Below are positions 26,925-36,121 of a stretch of 64,000 bases of DNA, piece by piece. The stretch is taken from assembly GCF_014836945.1 (NCBI RefSeq), contig NZ_JACSPX010000001.1, positions 1,449,510-1,513,509 on the forward strand, read 5' to 3'. Under the pieces are notes generated by a model that ran no database searches, was not told the origin of the DNA, and saw only the letters and a list, made by a program, of their open reading frames with translations. How positions within the stretch are numbered: position 1 is the stretch's first letter; each line of letters opens with the position of its first letter. Position numbers and translations under genes: made by a program. The stretch is from Microbacterium commune. GTDB taxonomy: Bacteria; Actinomycetota; Actinomycetes; Actinomycetales; Microbacteriaceae.

Positions 26925-27686
26925 TCAGAGCAGCAGGTAGACCGATCCGGCGATCGTGAGCCCGATCACGAGCCGGTCGAACAGCCGCTGGGGGATCCGT
27001 CGGGCGATGCGGATGCCGATCAGCGCGCCGATCACGACCATCGGCGCGAGCGCGAGGTCGAGCAGCAGCACCTCGGGAGTGAGCAGCCCGATGCCGGCGA
27101 GGAACGGCACCTTCGTGAGGTTGACGATCGCGAAGAACCACGCCGAGGTGCCCAGGAACACCTTCACCGGGGCGCGGGTCGCGAGGAAGTACATCGACAT
27201 GACCGGTCCGCCCGAGTTGGCGACCATGGTCGTGAACCCGGCCAGCGTCCCGTACCCGGCTGCGGCGATGCGGGCGGATGCCCGGGTGCCGAGAGCATCC
27301 GCGTCGACCGCCGACCCGGCGGCGTGCCGTCGCCGCCACAGCGTGAGCGCGATCATCGCGAGCAGGATCACGCCGATCGTGCGACGCACGATGCCGTCGG
27401 TGCTGAGCGCCAGGAAGACCGCGCCCACGAGCAGCCCGGCCACGACCGCCGGCGCGAGCCTCAGCAGGGTTCGCCAGTCGGCGTGCCGCCGGTAGGCGAT
27501 GAGCGCGAAGACGTCGCCGACGATGAACAGCAGCAGCATCGCCGCAGTCGAGGTGCGGGCGGGCAGCACGGATGCCAGGATCACCACCGCGATGGTCGAG
27601 CTGCCCGGCAGCGCGGTCTTGCCGAGGCCGGCGATGAGCGCCGCCAGGCCGAGCAGCGCCCACGCGCCGGGCTCCAGAGCGATCAT
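26925..27686 (-). CDS. TauE/SafE family membrane exporter
   Basis: This 253-residue membrane protein has about eight hydrophobic helices in two repeats (WALLGLAALIAGLGKTALPG near the start; LAGFTTMVANSGGPVMSMYF in the second half). The glycine-rich motifs GLGKTALPGSS and ANSGGPVM are typical of the TauE/SafE (DUF81) family, which exports sulfite, sulfoacetate or other small organic anions. It lies 24 bases downstream of the KDPG-type aldolase gene on the same strand, so it may release an anion made in that pathway. The substrate is inferred only from family. Confidence 0.87.
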   Translation of the reverse strand: MIALEPGAWALLGLAALIAGLGKTALPGSSTIAVVILASVLPARTSTAAMLLLFIVGDVFALIAYRRHADWRTLLRLAPAVVAGLLVGAVFLALSTDGIVRRTIGVILLAMIALTLWRRRHAAGSAVDADALGTRASARIAAAGYGTLAGFTTMVANSGGPVMSMYFLATRAPVKVFLGTSAWFFAIVNLTKVPFLAGIGLLTPEVLLLDLALAPMVVIGALIGIRIARRIPQRLFDRLVIGLTIAGSVYLLL

Positions 27687-27710
27687 GTCGTGACGCCGGG
27701 CACGGCGTGC

Positions 27711-28361
27711 TCAGCGCGCGGTGGCGAGAGCGGCGGCGAAGCCGGTGGCCCTGGCCTCGAGGTCGGCCCAGTCGGATGCCGCGATCGCGGCGGCGTTGGC
27801 CAGATCGCCGCCCGCCCCGACGGCGACGGCGCCCGCGGCGAACCAGGCGGCGAGGTTCTGCGGGGTCACGCCGCCGGTCGGCATCAGGGGAGCGTCGGGG
27901 AACGGGCCGCGCAGGGCGCCCAGGTAGCCCGGACCGCCGAGCGAGGCGGGGAAGATCTTGACGACGTCGACGCCCAGGTCGAGGGCGGTCATGACCTCGG
28001 TCGGCGTGAGTGCCCCGGTCATCACCACTCGACCGGTCTCGCACATGGCGCGGGTGAGCTCGGGGACGGTGCCGGGGCTGACGAGGAACTCGGCGCCGGC
28101 ATCCGCGGCCTCAGCCGCCTGGTCGAGGGTGGTCACAGTGCCTGCGCCGACATGCGCGCGCTCGCCGTGCCGACGGATCAGCTCGCGGATGACGGCTGCC
28201 GCATCGGGTGTGGAGTAGGTCACCTCGATGCCGGTGATCCCCCCGCGGATGATCGCCTCGGCGGCCTCCAGCGCGGATTCGGGGGACGGTGCGCGCAGAA
28301 CGGCGAGCACGCCGGCCTCGCGGGTGCGGGTCAGGCGGTCGCTCAGCGGTGCTCGGTTCAT
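27711..28361 (-). CDS. eda: 2-keto-3-deoxy-6-phosphogluconate / 4-hydroxy-2-oxoglutarate aldolase
   Basis: This 216-residue class I aldolase of the KDPG family has GGITGIEVTYSTPDA, HVGAGTVTTLDQAAEA and VDVVKIFPASLGGPGYLGAL with the Schiff-base lysine. GPFPDAPLMPTGGV binds the phosphate or carboxylate. It splits 2-keto-3-deoxy sugar acids to pyruvate plus an aldehyde. A GntR-type operator-like site lies 64 bases upstream and is shared with the ribose, epimerase/ABC and FGGY-kinase units at 37, 46 and 55 kb. It therefore probably belongs to the same sugar-acid regulon. TauE follows in the same operon. Confidence 0.93.
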   Translation of the reverse strand: MNRAPLSDRLTRTREAGVLAVLRAPSPESALEAAEAIIRGGITGIEVTYSTPDAAAVIRELIRRHGERAHVGAGTVTTLDQAAEAADAGAEFLVSPGTVPELTRAMCETGRVVMTGALTPTEVMTALDLGVDVVKIFPASLGGPGYLGALRGPFPDAPLMPTGGVTPQNLAAWFAAGAVAVGAGGDLANAAAIAASDWADLEARATGFAAALATAR

Positions 28362-28424
28362 GGCGTCTCCTGCGCTCGGTCTGTCGGGCGTCGTGCTGAC
28401 GGCCGTTCCTTATTCTGCGCTGGT

Positions 28425-28448
28425 AGCACCTGTAATGACAAGTTGACG
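28425..28448. promoter_or_regulatory. GntR-type operator-like site upstream of eda (type A, site 1)
   Basis: Read leftward, the site contains CTTGTCATTACAGGT, which fits the TGT-n4-ACA pattern also found at 37173-37196, 46467-46512 (two sites) and 54994-55017. It lies between divergent eda and rlmN, 64 bases from the eda start and about 40 from the rlmN start. rlmN is a housekeeping gene, so the likely target is eda. Confidence 0.7.
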
Positions 28449-28488
28449 CTCGGTGATATCCGAGCCGGCAGCCCGTACCCTGGATGAT

Positions 28489-29760
28489 ATGCCCGCATCC
28501 GACAAGACGCCGCCCGCCCGCAGCACCCCCGTGCGCAAGACGGGGTCCGCTCGCGGCCCTCAGGTGCGCCCGGCGACGGAGGGCTGGACGCAGCAGAAGG
28601 ATGCCGAGGGTCGCCCGCTCCTGCAGTTCGCGAGCCCCAAGCGGGGCAAGCCGCCGGTGCACCTGGCCGACCTCACCCCCGCCGAGCGCGTCGAGAAGGT
28701 GAAGGAGCTGGGGCTGCCGGGCTTCCGCGCCAAGCAGCTGTCGACCCACTACTTCACCCACTACACGTCCGACCCGGCGCACATGACCGACCTCCCGGCC
28801 GCGCAGCGCGACGAGCTGGTCGCGGGCATGATGCCGCCGCTGATGACCGAGGTGAAGCGCCTCGAGACCGACAAGGGCGACACGATCAAGTTCCTCTGGC
28901 GGCTGCACGACGGTGCGCTCGTCGAGTCGGTGCTCATGCGCTACCCGGGCCGGATCACCCTGTGCGTGTCGTCTCAGGCCGGCTGCGGCATGAACTGCCC
29001 GTTCTGCGCCACCGGGCAGGCGGGACTCACGCGCAACATGTCGACGGCAGAGATCATCGAGCAGATCGTGCGTGCCAACCGGGCCATCGCCGACGGGGAG
29101 CTCGGCGGCAAGAAGGCGAACGACCATTCGATGGAGCGGGTGTCGAACATCGTCTTCATGGGCATGGGCGAGCCGCTCGCCAACTACAAGCGCGTGATGG
29201 ACGCCGTGCGCATCATGGTCGCCCCGCAGCCGGACGGACTCGGCATGAGCGCCCGCGGCATCACCGTCTCGACCGTCGGCCTCGTCCCGGCGATCAGGAA
29301 GCTCGCCGACGAGGACATCCCCGTCACCTTCGCGCTGTCGCTGCACGCGCCGGACGACGAGCTGCGCGACGAGCTGATCCCGGTCAATTCCCGCTGGAAG
29401 GTGGGGGAGGCGCTGGATGCCGCTCGCGAGTACTTCGACAAGACCGGCAGGCGCGTGTCGATCGAGTACGCCCTGATCAAGGACATGAACGATCACCCGT
29501 GGCGCGCGGATCTGCTCGCCTCGAAGCTGAACTCCCGCGGGCGGGGCTGGGTGCACGTGAACCCGATTCCGCTGAATCCGACGCCCGGGTCGATCTGGAC
29601 CGCGTCGGAGGTGCACGTGCAGAACGAGTTCGTGCGCCGACTCAACGACGCCGGCATCCCGACCACCCTGCGCGACACCCGTGGCAAGGAGATCGACGGG
29701 GCCTGCGGCCAGCTGGTCGCGACCAGCGAAGACGAGGCCGAGGCCGCAGCGCTGGTCTGA
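28489..29760 (+). CDS. rlmN: 23S rRNA (adenine2503-C2)-methyltransferase
   Basis: This 423-residue radical-SAM enzyme methylates A2503 of 23S rRNA and A37 of certain tRNAs. The cluster-binding CxxxCxxC is in [30 protein letters not shown] follows, and the C-terminal GACGQL contributes the cysteine that forms the methylene adduct. An N-terminal extension of about 45 residues is basic and Pro-rich. The ATG at 28489 has TACCCT seven bases before it and no Shine-Dalgarno sequence, so it is probably leaderless. An in-frame start at 28453 would fall upstream of that -10-like box. Confidence 0.95.
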   Translation: MPASDKTPPARSTPVRKTGSARGPQVRPATEGWTQQKDAEGRPLLQFASPKRGKPPVHLADLTPAERVEKVKELGLPGFRAKQLSTHYFTHYTSDPAHMTDLPAAQRDELVAGMMPPLMTEVKRLETDKGDTIKFLWRLHDGALVESVLMRYPGRITLCVSSQAGCGMNCPFCATGQAGLTRNMSTAEIIEQIVRANRAIADGELGGKKANDHSMERVSNIVFMGMGEPLANYKRVMDAVRIMVAPQPDGLGMSARGITVSTVGLVPAIRKLADEDIPVTFALSLHAPDDELRDELIPVNSRWKVGEALDAAREYFDKTGRRVSIEYALIKDMNDHPWRADLLASKLNSRGRGWVHVNPIPLNPTPGSIWTASEVHVQNEFVRRLNDAGIPTTLRDTRGKEIDGACGQLVATSEDEAEAAALV

Positions 29761-29784
29761 TCCCCGTCGCGCTGGTCTGATCCC
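29749..29784 (+). repeat. 20-bp-period duplication over the rlmN stop codon
   Basis: GCGCTGGTCTGATCCC occurs at 29749-29764, covering the last codons and stop of rlmN, and again at 29769-29784. The second copy fills almost the whole gap to the convergent phosphatase gene. Confidence 0.85.
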
Positions 29785-29786
29785 GG

Positions 29787-30260
29787 CTACCGCGGTGTGC
29801 GCCGACGGAGCAGCCGACCGGATCCCTCGATCAGCTCCGCCCACGCGTCGACGTCGACCGCGCATTCCACGACGGCGCAGGTCGGGAGGTCCACGAACTC
29901 GCCGGTGAGGTCGGCCACGGCATCCGCCATTCCGGGGTTGTGTCCGACGAGCATCGCGACGTCGACATCGTCGGGCAGCGCAGCGGCGACCGACAGGATG
30001 GTGCGCGCCGACGCGGCGTAGAGCGCGGGCTCGTCGGCCACCTCCATGCGGAACACGGCGGCGTACTCGTCGGCCGTCGCGCGCGCGCGCAGCGCCGTGC
30101 TCGCGACGATGTGCTGCACTCGCACGCCCTCCGCGAGAAGTCGCCGTGCCATGGCCGGCGCGTCGCGCGTGCCCCGCGCGTTGAGGGGACGGTCGTGGTC
30201 GCGCACCGACGGATCGCCCCAGTCGGACTTGGCGTGCCGGGCGAGCAGGAGGGTCTTCAT
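29787..30260 (-). CDS. SixA-like histidine phosphatase
   Basis: This 157-residue member of the histidine phosphatase superfamily starts MKTLLLARHAKSDWGDPSVR. The RHA motif contains the phospho-accepting His, and the second catalytic His is in VGHNPGMADAV. The short form without extra domains matches SixA-type phosphohistidine phosphatases and small phosphoesterases; the true target is not evident. The ATG at 30260 follows CAGGCT and seven bases, suggesting a leaderless transcript. It is divergent from the DUF4407 gene. Confidence 0.85.
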   Translation of the reverse strand: MKTLLLARHAKSDWGDPSVRDHDRPLNARGTRDAPAMARRLLAEGVRVQHIVASTALRARATADEYAAVFRMEVADEPALYAASARTILSVAAALPDDVDVAMLVGHNPGMADAVADLTGEFVDLPTCAVVECAVDVDAWAELIEGSGRLLRRRTPR

Positions 30261-30364
30261 GGCGTCCAGCCTGGCATCCGCGATCGCTCGCCGCACCCCA
30301 TTCTGGGAGCGGCTCGCAGGGAGCATCCGGCGGTCGCACAGCCACGATTTCCTAGTCTGGAGGG

Positions 30365-31957
30365 ATGTCCTATTCCGCACATCGCCCTGGCCGGATGGAT
30401 TCCCAGGGGCGGATCTCGTTCGAGTCCGACGCTCCCCAAGGCGCGGTCACCGACGAAGACCTCGATTTCCTGCGTCAGTACGAGCCGACCGGCGCAGAGC
30501 CGGAGCGCGCGCACGACGACGGGCCCGAGACGCACCCGACCGCGGTGATCGACGACGCCGCGCCCGCGGCATCCGACGACCGCCCGATCGAGCCGCGCCG
30601 GCCGCGTCAGCCGACGCGCGCACCGCGCCCGACCCGCGAGCGTCGCCCGCGAACCCCCGGATCGCGCCTGCGCACGATGGCCATCCTCGGCGGTGCCGAG
30701 GGTGAGATCCTCGATCGCGTGCCCGGCGAGACGCCCCGTTTCGTGCAGATGTTCTTCGTGCTGGTGGGCACCGCGCTGGTCTCGGCCATCTCGATGATGT
30801 TCGCGCTGACCACCGGAGTGCAGGTCGCGATCTGGGCGGCCGTGCCGCTCGCGATCGTGTGGGCGGCCATCATCTTCAACCTCGACCGCTTCCTCACGTC
30901 GACGATGTCCTCGACCCGCAACGTGGGCAAGATGCTCGCTCTGGCCCTGCCGCGTGTGGCGATGGCGGCGCTGATCGGGTTCCTCGTCGCCGAGCCGCTC
31001 GTGCTGCAGGTGTTCCACAACGACATCGCTCGCGAGGTGGCATCCACCAACATCACCCAGTCGCAGTCCGATCAGGACGCCCTCGAGAAGGGGCCCGAGA
31101 AGAAGGCCCTGGACGCGGCGACCGAGCGCGTCGCCGCTCTCGAGAACCAGGCTGCGACCGGTGTCGTCGCCGGCACCGACTCCGGCTCGGCCACCACCGC
31201 AGCGGCGCAGGCGACGGTCGATGAGCTCACCGCCAAGATCGCCGAGCAGCAGAAGGTCATCGACTCCGCCCGTGCGCTGTACCAGTGCGAGCTGACCGGA
31301 GAGGGCGCGGGCACCGTGCCTGGCTGCACCGGGGTGAACGGTCAGGGCTCGAGCTCCGACGCCGCGAAGGCGCAGCTCGCTCAGGCCCAGCAGACCTACG
31401 ACGCGCTCGCCGCCCAGCTTCGTTCGGCCAACGACGACCTCTCGGCAGCCGAGACGGGAGCGCAGGCGAACACCGCGGCCTCCGAGGCCACCAACCGCGA
31501 GCAGGCGAAGGATCAGCTGCCCGCTGCGAAGAAGACCTATGAGCAGGCGCTCGATGCATACAACACCCGGGCCGACGCGATCGCGCAGGGCAACGCCGGT
31601 GCCGTCGGCCTGCTCAGCCAGATCACCGGGCTCAACCGCCTCGGCGAGAAGGAGCCCACCATCTTCTGGGCACATTGGCTCATCGCGGCGCTGTTCTTCA
31701 TGATCGAACTGCTGCCCGTGCTCGTGAAGGTGCTCACCAGCTGGGGCGACCCCTCGCTGTACGAGAAGGCCCGCTCGATCCGCAGGCAGGTCGAGCTCGA
31801 TCGCGTGACCGCAGAGGGGTTCCGAGACAGGGCGGCGATCGTGACCGCAGCGGATGCCACTGCGGGCCGATCCCCGGCATCCGGAGTCCCGTCTGCGGAT
31901 CCGGCGCCCACCGCGCCGATCACCCGCGCCGACATCCGCGAGACCGCCTCCGTCTGA
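30365..31957 (+). CDS. DUF4407 membrane protein with coiled-coil domain
   Basis: This 530-residue protein has a disordered acidic/basic N-terminal region of about 100 residues. Three hydrophobic helices follow (FVQMFFVLVGTALVSAISM, VAIWAAVPLAIVWAAIIFN, PRVAMAALIGFLVAEPLVL). A long extracytoplasmic coiled-coil (TERVAALENQ, QATVDELTAKIAEQQKVIDS) carries two cysteines (CELTGEGAGTVPGC) likely to form a disulfide. A last helix (AHWLIAALFFMIELLPVLVK) and a cytoplasmic tail complete it. This is the DUF4407 plan; its function is unknown. TAGTCT then GGAGGG lies directly before the ATG. Confidence 0.88.
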   Translation: MSYSAHRPGRMDSQGRISFESDAPQGAVTDEDLDFLRQYEPTGAEPERAHDDGPETHPTAVIDDAAPAASDDRPIEPRRPRQPTRAPRPTRERRPRTPGSRLRTMAILGGAEGEILDRVPGETPRFVQMFFVLVGTALVSAISMMFALTTGVQVAIWAAVPLAIVWAAIIFNLDRFLTSTMSSTRNVGKMLALALPRVAMAALIGFLVAEPLVLQVFHNDIAREVASTNITQSQSDQDALEKGPEKKALDAATERVAALENQAATGVVAGTDSGSATTAAAQATVDELTAKIAEQQKVIDSARALYQCELTGEGAGTVPGCTGVNGQGSSSDAAKAQLAQAQQTYDALAAQLRSANDDLSAAETGAQANTAASEATNREQAKDQLPAAKKTYEQALDAYNTRADAIAQGNAGAVGLLSQITGLNRLGEKEPTIFWAHWLIAALFFMIELLPVLVKVLTSWGDPSLYEKARSIRRQVELDRVTAEGFRDRAAIVTAADATAGRSPASGVPSADPAPTAPITRADIRETASV

Positions 31958-31969
31958 CATGATGGCGCC

Positions 31970-32065
31970 ATGGCGGGCACCAGGGCGACCCTCGGTGCGG
32001 CCGCCGCGACGGTGGTGCTCTCGCTGAGGATGACGGGGCCTGACCCGGCTGCTGTCAAGGTTTGA
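31970..32065 (+). CDS. Possible 31-residue small protein
   Basis: This short open frame (MAGTRATLGAAAATVVLSLR, ending VKV) has an Arg followed by a hydrophobic Ala/Val stretch, like a truncated signal or membrane peptide. CATGAT lies six bases before its ATG, the spacing seen at presumed leaderless genes here. It has no recognised homologue, may be a remnant, and could be chance. The rest of the 31958-32109 spacer shows only a ten-base palindrome, ATGGCGCCAT. Confidence 0.22.
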   Translation: MAGTRATLGAAAATVVLSLRMTGPDPAAVKV

Positions 32066-32109
32066 CGCTTGGATCTGCAGCGCGCCCGATCACGGATAGC
32101 GTTGTACTC

Positions 32110-33123
32110 ATGGTCAACTATCGCTATCTCGGAAACAGTGGTCTCAAGGTATCTGAGATCACCTACGGCAACTGGGTGACGCACGCGTCGCAGGTCGATG
32201 ACGACGCCGCCGTCGCCACCGTCCATGCCGCGCTGGATGCCGGGATCACCACCTTCGACACCGCCGACACCTATGCGAACACGGCAGCAGAGGTCGTGCT
32301 CGGTAAGGCGCTCGCAGGTCAGCGTCGCGCCGGTCTCGAGATCTTCACCAAGGTGTACTTCCCGACCGGCCCGATGGGGCCCAACGACACCGGGCTGAGC
32401 CGCAAGCACATCTTCGAGTCGATCGACGGCTCCCTGCAGCGGCTCGGCACCGACTACGTCGACCTCTACCAGGCGCACCGCTTCGACTACGAGACCCCAC
32501 TCGAGGAGACGATGCAGGCGTTCGCCGACGTCGTCCGCCAGGGCAAGGCGCTCTACATCGGCGTCTCGGAGTGGACCGCGGAGCAGCTGCGCGAGGGTCA
32601 CGCGCTGTCGCGTCAGCTCGGCTTCCAGCTGATCTCGAACCAGCCGCAGTACTCGATGCTGCACCGCGTGATCGAGGGCAAGGTGGTGCCCACATCCGAG
32701 AGCCTCGGCATCTCGCAGATCGTGTGGTCGCCGATGGCGCAGGGTGTGCTCAGCGGCAAGTACCTGCCCGGCCAGCCCGTGCCCGACGGCTCGCGCGCGA
32801 CCGACCCGCACTCCGGCGCCGACTTCATCAAGCGCCTGCTGCAGGACGACATCCTCGAGGCCGTGCAGAAGCTCAAGCCGATCGCGGCGGATGCGGGTCT
32901 GTCGATGCCGCAGCTCGCGATCGCGTGGGTGCTGCAGAACCCGAACGTCGCCGCCGCCCTGGTGGGCGCGTCGCGCCCCGAGCAGCTGGCCGAGACCGTC
33001 AAGGCCTCCGGTGTGCGCCTCGGCGCCGACGTGATGTCGGCGATCGACGAGGCCCTGGGCGACGTCGCGAACACCGACCCGCTGGACACCTACGACGTGT
33101 CGCCGAAGACCCGCCTGGTCTGA
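32110..33123 (+). CDS. Aldo/keto reductase (KvAP-beta/YghZ-like)
   Basis: This 337-residue TIM-barrel oxidoreductase has the NADPH-dependent catalytic tetrad: Asp and Tyr in FDTADTYANTAAEVVLGKAL, Lys in LEIFTKVYFP and His in YQAHRFDYETPLEE. The NQPQYSMLHR and GASRPEQLAE blocks match the branch related to voltage-gated potassium channel beta subunits and YghZ, which reduces methylglyoxal and similar carbonyls. The ATG at 32110 has TAGCGT seven bases upstream. It stands alone between DUF4407 and a convergent ACT-domain gene; the true substrate is unknown. Confidence 0.88.
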   Translation: MVNYRYLGNSGLKVSEITYGNWVTHASQVDDDAAVATVHAALDAGITTFDTADTYANTAAEVVLGKALAGQRRAGLEIFTKVYFPTGPMGPNDTGLSRKHIFESIDGSLQRLGTDYVDLYQAHRFDYETPLEETMQAFADVVRQGKALYIGVSEWTAEQLREGHALSRQLGFQLISNQPQYSMLHRVIEGKVVPTSESLGISQIVWSPMAQGVLSGKYLPGQPVPDGSRATDPHSGADFIKRLLQDDILEAVQKLKPIAADAGLSMPQLAIAWVLQNPNVAAALVGASRPEQLAETVKASGVRLGADVMSAIDEALGDVANTDPLDTYDVSPKTRLV

Positions 33124-33257
33124 CCCGCACGCTCTCACGAAAGGGCCCCGGGGTCATCGCGGGCACGAGCACGCGGAACAGCGCACCGAGGCGCGAGCAT
33201 CCGTCGATCTGCGGGTCCTTGGCGCGGTTGCGCGGCGGGCATGCGGCTCGGATCGGG

Positions 33258-33767
33258 TCAGAGCACGGTGATGTCGACCTGCAGGTCGTGCGTGAGCCGC
33301 TCGATGTCGGCGCGCAGCGCCTCGAGATCGGCGGATACCGGCAGTGTGGCGGTGACGGATGACTCGAACAGCCGGCCCCCGGCCATCGCGGCGTCCCGGG
33401 TCTGCGTGGTCATGCTCTCGATGCTCAGTGCGTGAGCGCTCAGCACACCGGAGATCTCCCGCACGATGCCTGCGCGGTCGTTGCCGAGCACGCTGATCGA
33501 GATGCGCTGCGCGGGGCCGGATGCCGGGGCGTCGGCGCCCGCGTGGACGGTGACCGCGAGCATCCCCTCGAGCGCGTCGAGATCGCTTCGCAGGGCAGCG
33601 ACGCGATCGTCGGCGACCGAGATCTCGATCACCCCCGCGAAGGTGCCGGCGAGCTCTGCGAGCTGGCTGTTCTCCCAGTTTCCGCCGTGCGCGGCGACGA
33701 CGTCGGCGACCGTCGAGACGAGCCCGGGCCGATCCGCTCCCGCGACCGTGAGGATGAGCGTGGTCAT
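33258..33767 (-). CDS. Double ACT-domain protein, GcvR-like
   Basis: This 169-residue protein has two ACT domains: TLILTVAGADRPGLVSTVAD at the start and ISISVLGNDRAGIVREISGV in the second half. This is the arrangement of GcvR, the regulator of the glycine cleavage system, and of several amino-acid sensor proteins. No gcv genes are nearby, so the target is open. TACGCT followed by six bases precedes the ATG at 33767. The 134-base gap between its stop and the convergent aldo/keto reductase shows no clear feature. Confidence 0.82.
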   Translation of the reverse strand: MTTLILTVAGADRPGLVSTVADVVAAHGGNWENSQLAELAGTFAGVIEISVADDRVAALRSDLDALEGMLAVTVHAGADAPASGPAQRISISVLGNDRAGIVREISGVLSAHALSIESMTTQTRDAAMAGGRLFESSVTATLPVSADLEALRADIERLTHDLQVDITVL

Positions 33768-33785
33768 GCGCTCAGCGTAGCGCTC

Positions 33786-34835
33786 TCACCAGGCGCCGCC
33801 ATCGAGGAAGCGCTGCATCCTCTCGAGATGCGGCGTCAGATCCCAGCCCTGCGCGGCGACCCAATCGTCGTCGTAGTAGGTCTGGGTGTAGCGGATGCCG
33901 CTGTCGCAGATGAGCGTGACGACGCTGCCGGTCTCGCCGGCATCGCGCATCCGGCTGATCAGCTCGAAGGCGCCGTACAGGTTGGTGCCGGTGGATCCGC
34001 CGGTCAGGTGCAGCGTGCGCTCGCGCAGCAGGCGGATCGCGGCAACGGATGCCGCGTCGGGGACGACGATCATCTCGTCGATGACGCTCGGCACGAACGA
34101 CGGCTCCATGCGGGGGCGGCCGATGCCCTCGATCATCGAGGGCGTGCCGACGGCATCCCGGTCGCCGCGCCAGGCGGCGTAGAACGCCGAGCCCTCGGGG
34201 TCGACCACGGCGACCTCGGTCGCGTGACGGCGGTATCGCACGTAGCGGCCGAAGGTGGCGCTCGTGCCGCCGGTGCCGGCGCCGACGACGATCCAGCGGG
34301 GGATGGGATGCCGCTCCTGCGACAGCTGGCTGAAGACGCTCTCGGCGATGTTGTTGTTGCCGCGCCAGTCGGTCGCGCGCTCGGCGAAGGTGAACTGGTC
34401 GAGGTAGTGGCCGTGGCATCCGGCCGCGAGGCGCCGCGCCTCAGGTGAGATCTGCTCGGCATGCTCGACGAAGTGGCACCCTCCCCCGTAGAACTCGATG
34501 AGGTCGATCTTCTCCTGGCTGGTCGACCGCGGAACGACGGTGATGAAGTTCAGTCCGAGCATCCGGGCGAAATAGGCCTCGGAGACCGCCGTCGACCCGC
34601 TCGAGGACTCGACGAGCGTCGTGTCCTCATCGATCAGGCCATTGACCAGCCCGTAGAGGATCAGCGAGCGGGCGAGACGGTGCTTGAGTGAGCCGGTCGG
34701 ATGCACGGACTCGTCCTTCAGGTACAGGTCGATGCCCCAGTCGGCCGGAAGGGGGAACAGATGCAGGTGCGTGTCGGCCGAGCGGTTGGCGTCCGCCTCG
34801 AGCACCTGGATGGCGGAACTGACCCAATCGCTCAT
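33786..34835 (-). CDS. PLP-dependent cysteine synthase family protein, Cds1-like cysteine desulfhydrase
   Basis: This 349-residue fold-type II PLP enzyme has its Schiff-base lysine in [13 protein letters not shown], followed by [12 protein letters not shown] (substrate carboxylate loop) and the phosphate-binding [12 protein letters not shown]. The N-terminus [20 protein letters not shown] and the HPTGSLKHR motif resemble mycobacterial Cds1, which degrades cysteine to sulfide, pyruvate and ammonia, more than the CysK synthases. The ATG at 34835 follows TACCCT and six bases. It ends 18 bases from the GcvR-like gene start, so the order is this gene, then the ACT protein. Confidence 0.85.
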   Translation of the reverse strand: MSDWVSSAIQVLEADANRSADTHLHLFPLPADWGIDLYLKDESVHPTGSLKHRLARSLILYGLVNGLIDEDTTLVESSSGSTAVSEAYFARMLGLNFITVVPRSTSQEKIDLIEFYGGGCHFVEHAEQISPEARRLAAGCHGHYLDQFTFAERATDWRGNNNIAESVFSQLSQERHPIPRWIVVGAGTGGTSATFGRYVRYRRHATEVAVVDPEGSAFYAAWRGDRDAVGTPSMIEGIGRPRMEPSFVPSVIDEMIVVPDAASVAAIRLLRERTLHLTGGSTGTNLYGAFELISRMRDAGETGSVVTLICDSGIRYTQTYYDDDWVAAQGWDLTPHLERMQRFLDGGAW

Positions 34836-34885
34836 GATCCGAGGGTAGCGGTGCGCGCGGGCGAAGCCGGAGGAACCGGATGCCG

Positions 34886-35689
34886 TCAGGGCACGTGTAC
34901 CAGCGCGCCCTGCGAGCTGTCGGTGCCGAGGCGGAACTCGAAGCGCGAGCGATCGCCGCGGTGGTAGGCGATGAAGAACTCGATCGGCCGGCCCGACGCG
35001 TCGCGGCTGACGCTGCGCAGACGCAGCAGCGCCGAGCCGGCGCTCACGCCCAGCTGCGTCGCCTGCTCATGCGTGGCCACCGTGGCCTCGGCGGAGCGGA
35101 CGCCGTGCGTCGCCACCACGCCGTTCGCGGCCAGCAGGGCGTACAGCGAGGAATCTTGCAGGTCCACTCCGAGCGTCGGCTCGCCGACGGCGAGGGGCAT
35201 CCACGTCGTCGACAGCGACCACGCCTGGCCGTCGACATGGCGCAGTCGGGTGAGTATGACCACGGGCTCGCCCGGCTCCAGCTCCAGGGCGGCCGCGACC
35301 TCGGCATCCGCGTCGATCACCTCGTGCCGCAGCACCTCGCTGCGCACGTGGCCCCCGCGGCGCTGCACCTCGTCGAACAGCCCGACCAGCGTGTGCACGA
35401 GCGACTCGCTCGTGCGCGGGCGGGCGACGAAGGTGCCCTTGCCCTTGATGCGCTCGACCACACCCTCGTGTTCGAGCTGCGCCAGCGCCTGACGCACCAC
35501 CGTGCGCGAGATGCCGTACTGCTCGCACAGGCGGTGCTCTCCGGGCAGGGGGTCGCCCGGCTGCAGGCCGTCGCGGGTGATGCCGTCGAGGATCAGCTGG
35601 CGCAGCTGGTCGTACATCGGGGCGGTCGCGTCGCGATCGATGCCGTCGACGACGACGCCGGGCGTGGCGGAGGAAGGGACGGTGCTCAT
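34886..35689 (-). CDS. GntR-family transcriptional regulator with UTRA domain
   Basis: This protein of about 267 residues has an N-terminal winged helix ([20 protein letters not shown], then [20 protein letters not shown] and KGKGTFVA) and a C-terminal UTRA effector domain with [24 protein letters not shown] regulators usually sense sugars or sugar phosphates. It is the last gene of the rbsK-rbsD operon, starting eight bases after the rbsD stop. It is the nearest candidate reader of the type A operators at 28.4, 37.2, 46.5 and 55.0 kb. A GTG at 35710 overlapping rbsD is an alternative start. Confidence 0.9.
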   Translation of the reverse strand: MSTVPSSATPGVVVDGIDRDATAPMYDQLRQLILDGITRDGLQPGDPLPGEHRLCEQYGISRTVVRQALAQLEHEGVVERIKGKGTFVARPRTSESLVHTLVGLFDEVQRRGGHVRSEVLRHEVIDADAEVAAALELEPGEPVVILTRLRHVDGQAWSLSTTWMPLAVGEPTLGVDLQDSSLYALLAANGVVATHGVRSAEATVATHEQATQLGVSAGSALLRLRSVSRDASGRPIEFFIAYHRGDRSRFEFRLGTDSSQGALVHVP

Positions 35690-35696
35690 GCGCGGC

Positions 35697-36095
35697 TCAG
35701 TACGCGACACCGGCGTGCAGGATCACGTTGGCGTACGGGGTGAACTCGCCCGAGCGCACGAAGGCGCGGGCGGCGCGGGTGCGGGTCTTGAACTCGACAT
35801 GCGGCACGAGCTCGATCTCGATGCCGGGAAGACGCTCTCGCAGCGCCTCGAGCACGTGCGGGCTGATCTCGGCGACCTCGGCCGAGACCGTCGCGCCCTC
35901 GACGACCAGCTCCGCCAGCACCGTGTCGAGCACGTCGAGGAAGGCGGGAGCGCCGGGGCGGTAGGCCAGATCGATGCGCTCGGCGTCCGGAGGGATGGGC
36001 AGGCCCGCGTCGGTGACGACGATGAGGTCGGTGTGCCCGGTCTCGCTGATCACCCGGGACAGGGCGGGGTTGATGGTGGTGTTCGTCTTGCGCAT
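35697..36095 (-). CDS. rbsD: D-ribose pyranase
   Basis: This 132-residue protein interconverts pyranose and furanose forms of D-ribose so that ribokinase can act. It begins MRKTNTTINPALSRVISETG, with the catalytic His21 in GHTD, and ends FTPYANVILHAGVAY, both typical of RbsD. GGAGGAAAG precedes the ATG at 36095. It follows rbsK by 26 bases and precedes the GntR regulator. It is a distant homologue of the FucU protein encoded at 44956, and the two together indicate handling of both ribose and fucose. Confidence 0.94.
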   Translation of the reverse strand: MRKTNTTINPALSRVISETGHTDLIVVTDAGLPIPPDAERIDLAYRPGAPAFLDVLDTVLAELVVEGATVSAEVAEISPHVLEALRERLPGIEIELVPHVEFKTRTRAARAFVRSGEFTPYANVILHAGVAY

Positions 36096-36121
36096 CGTCT
36101 TTCCTCCGGCGTCGGGTGCGG

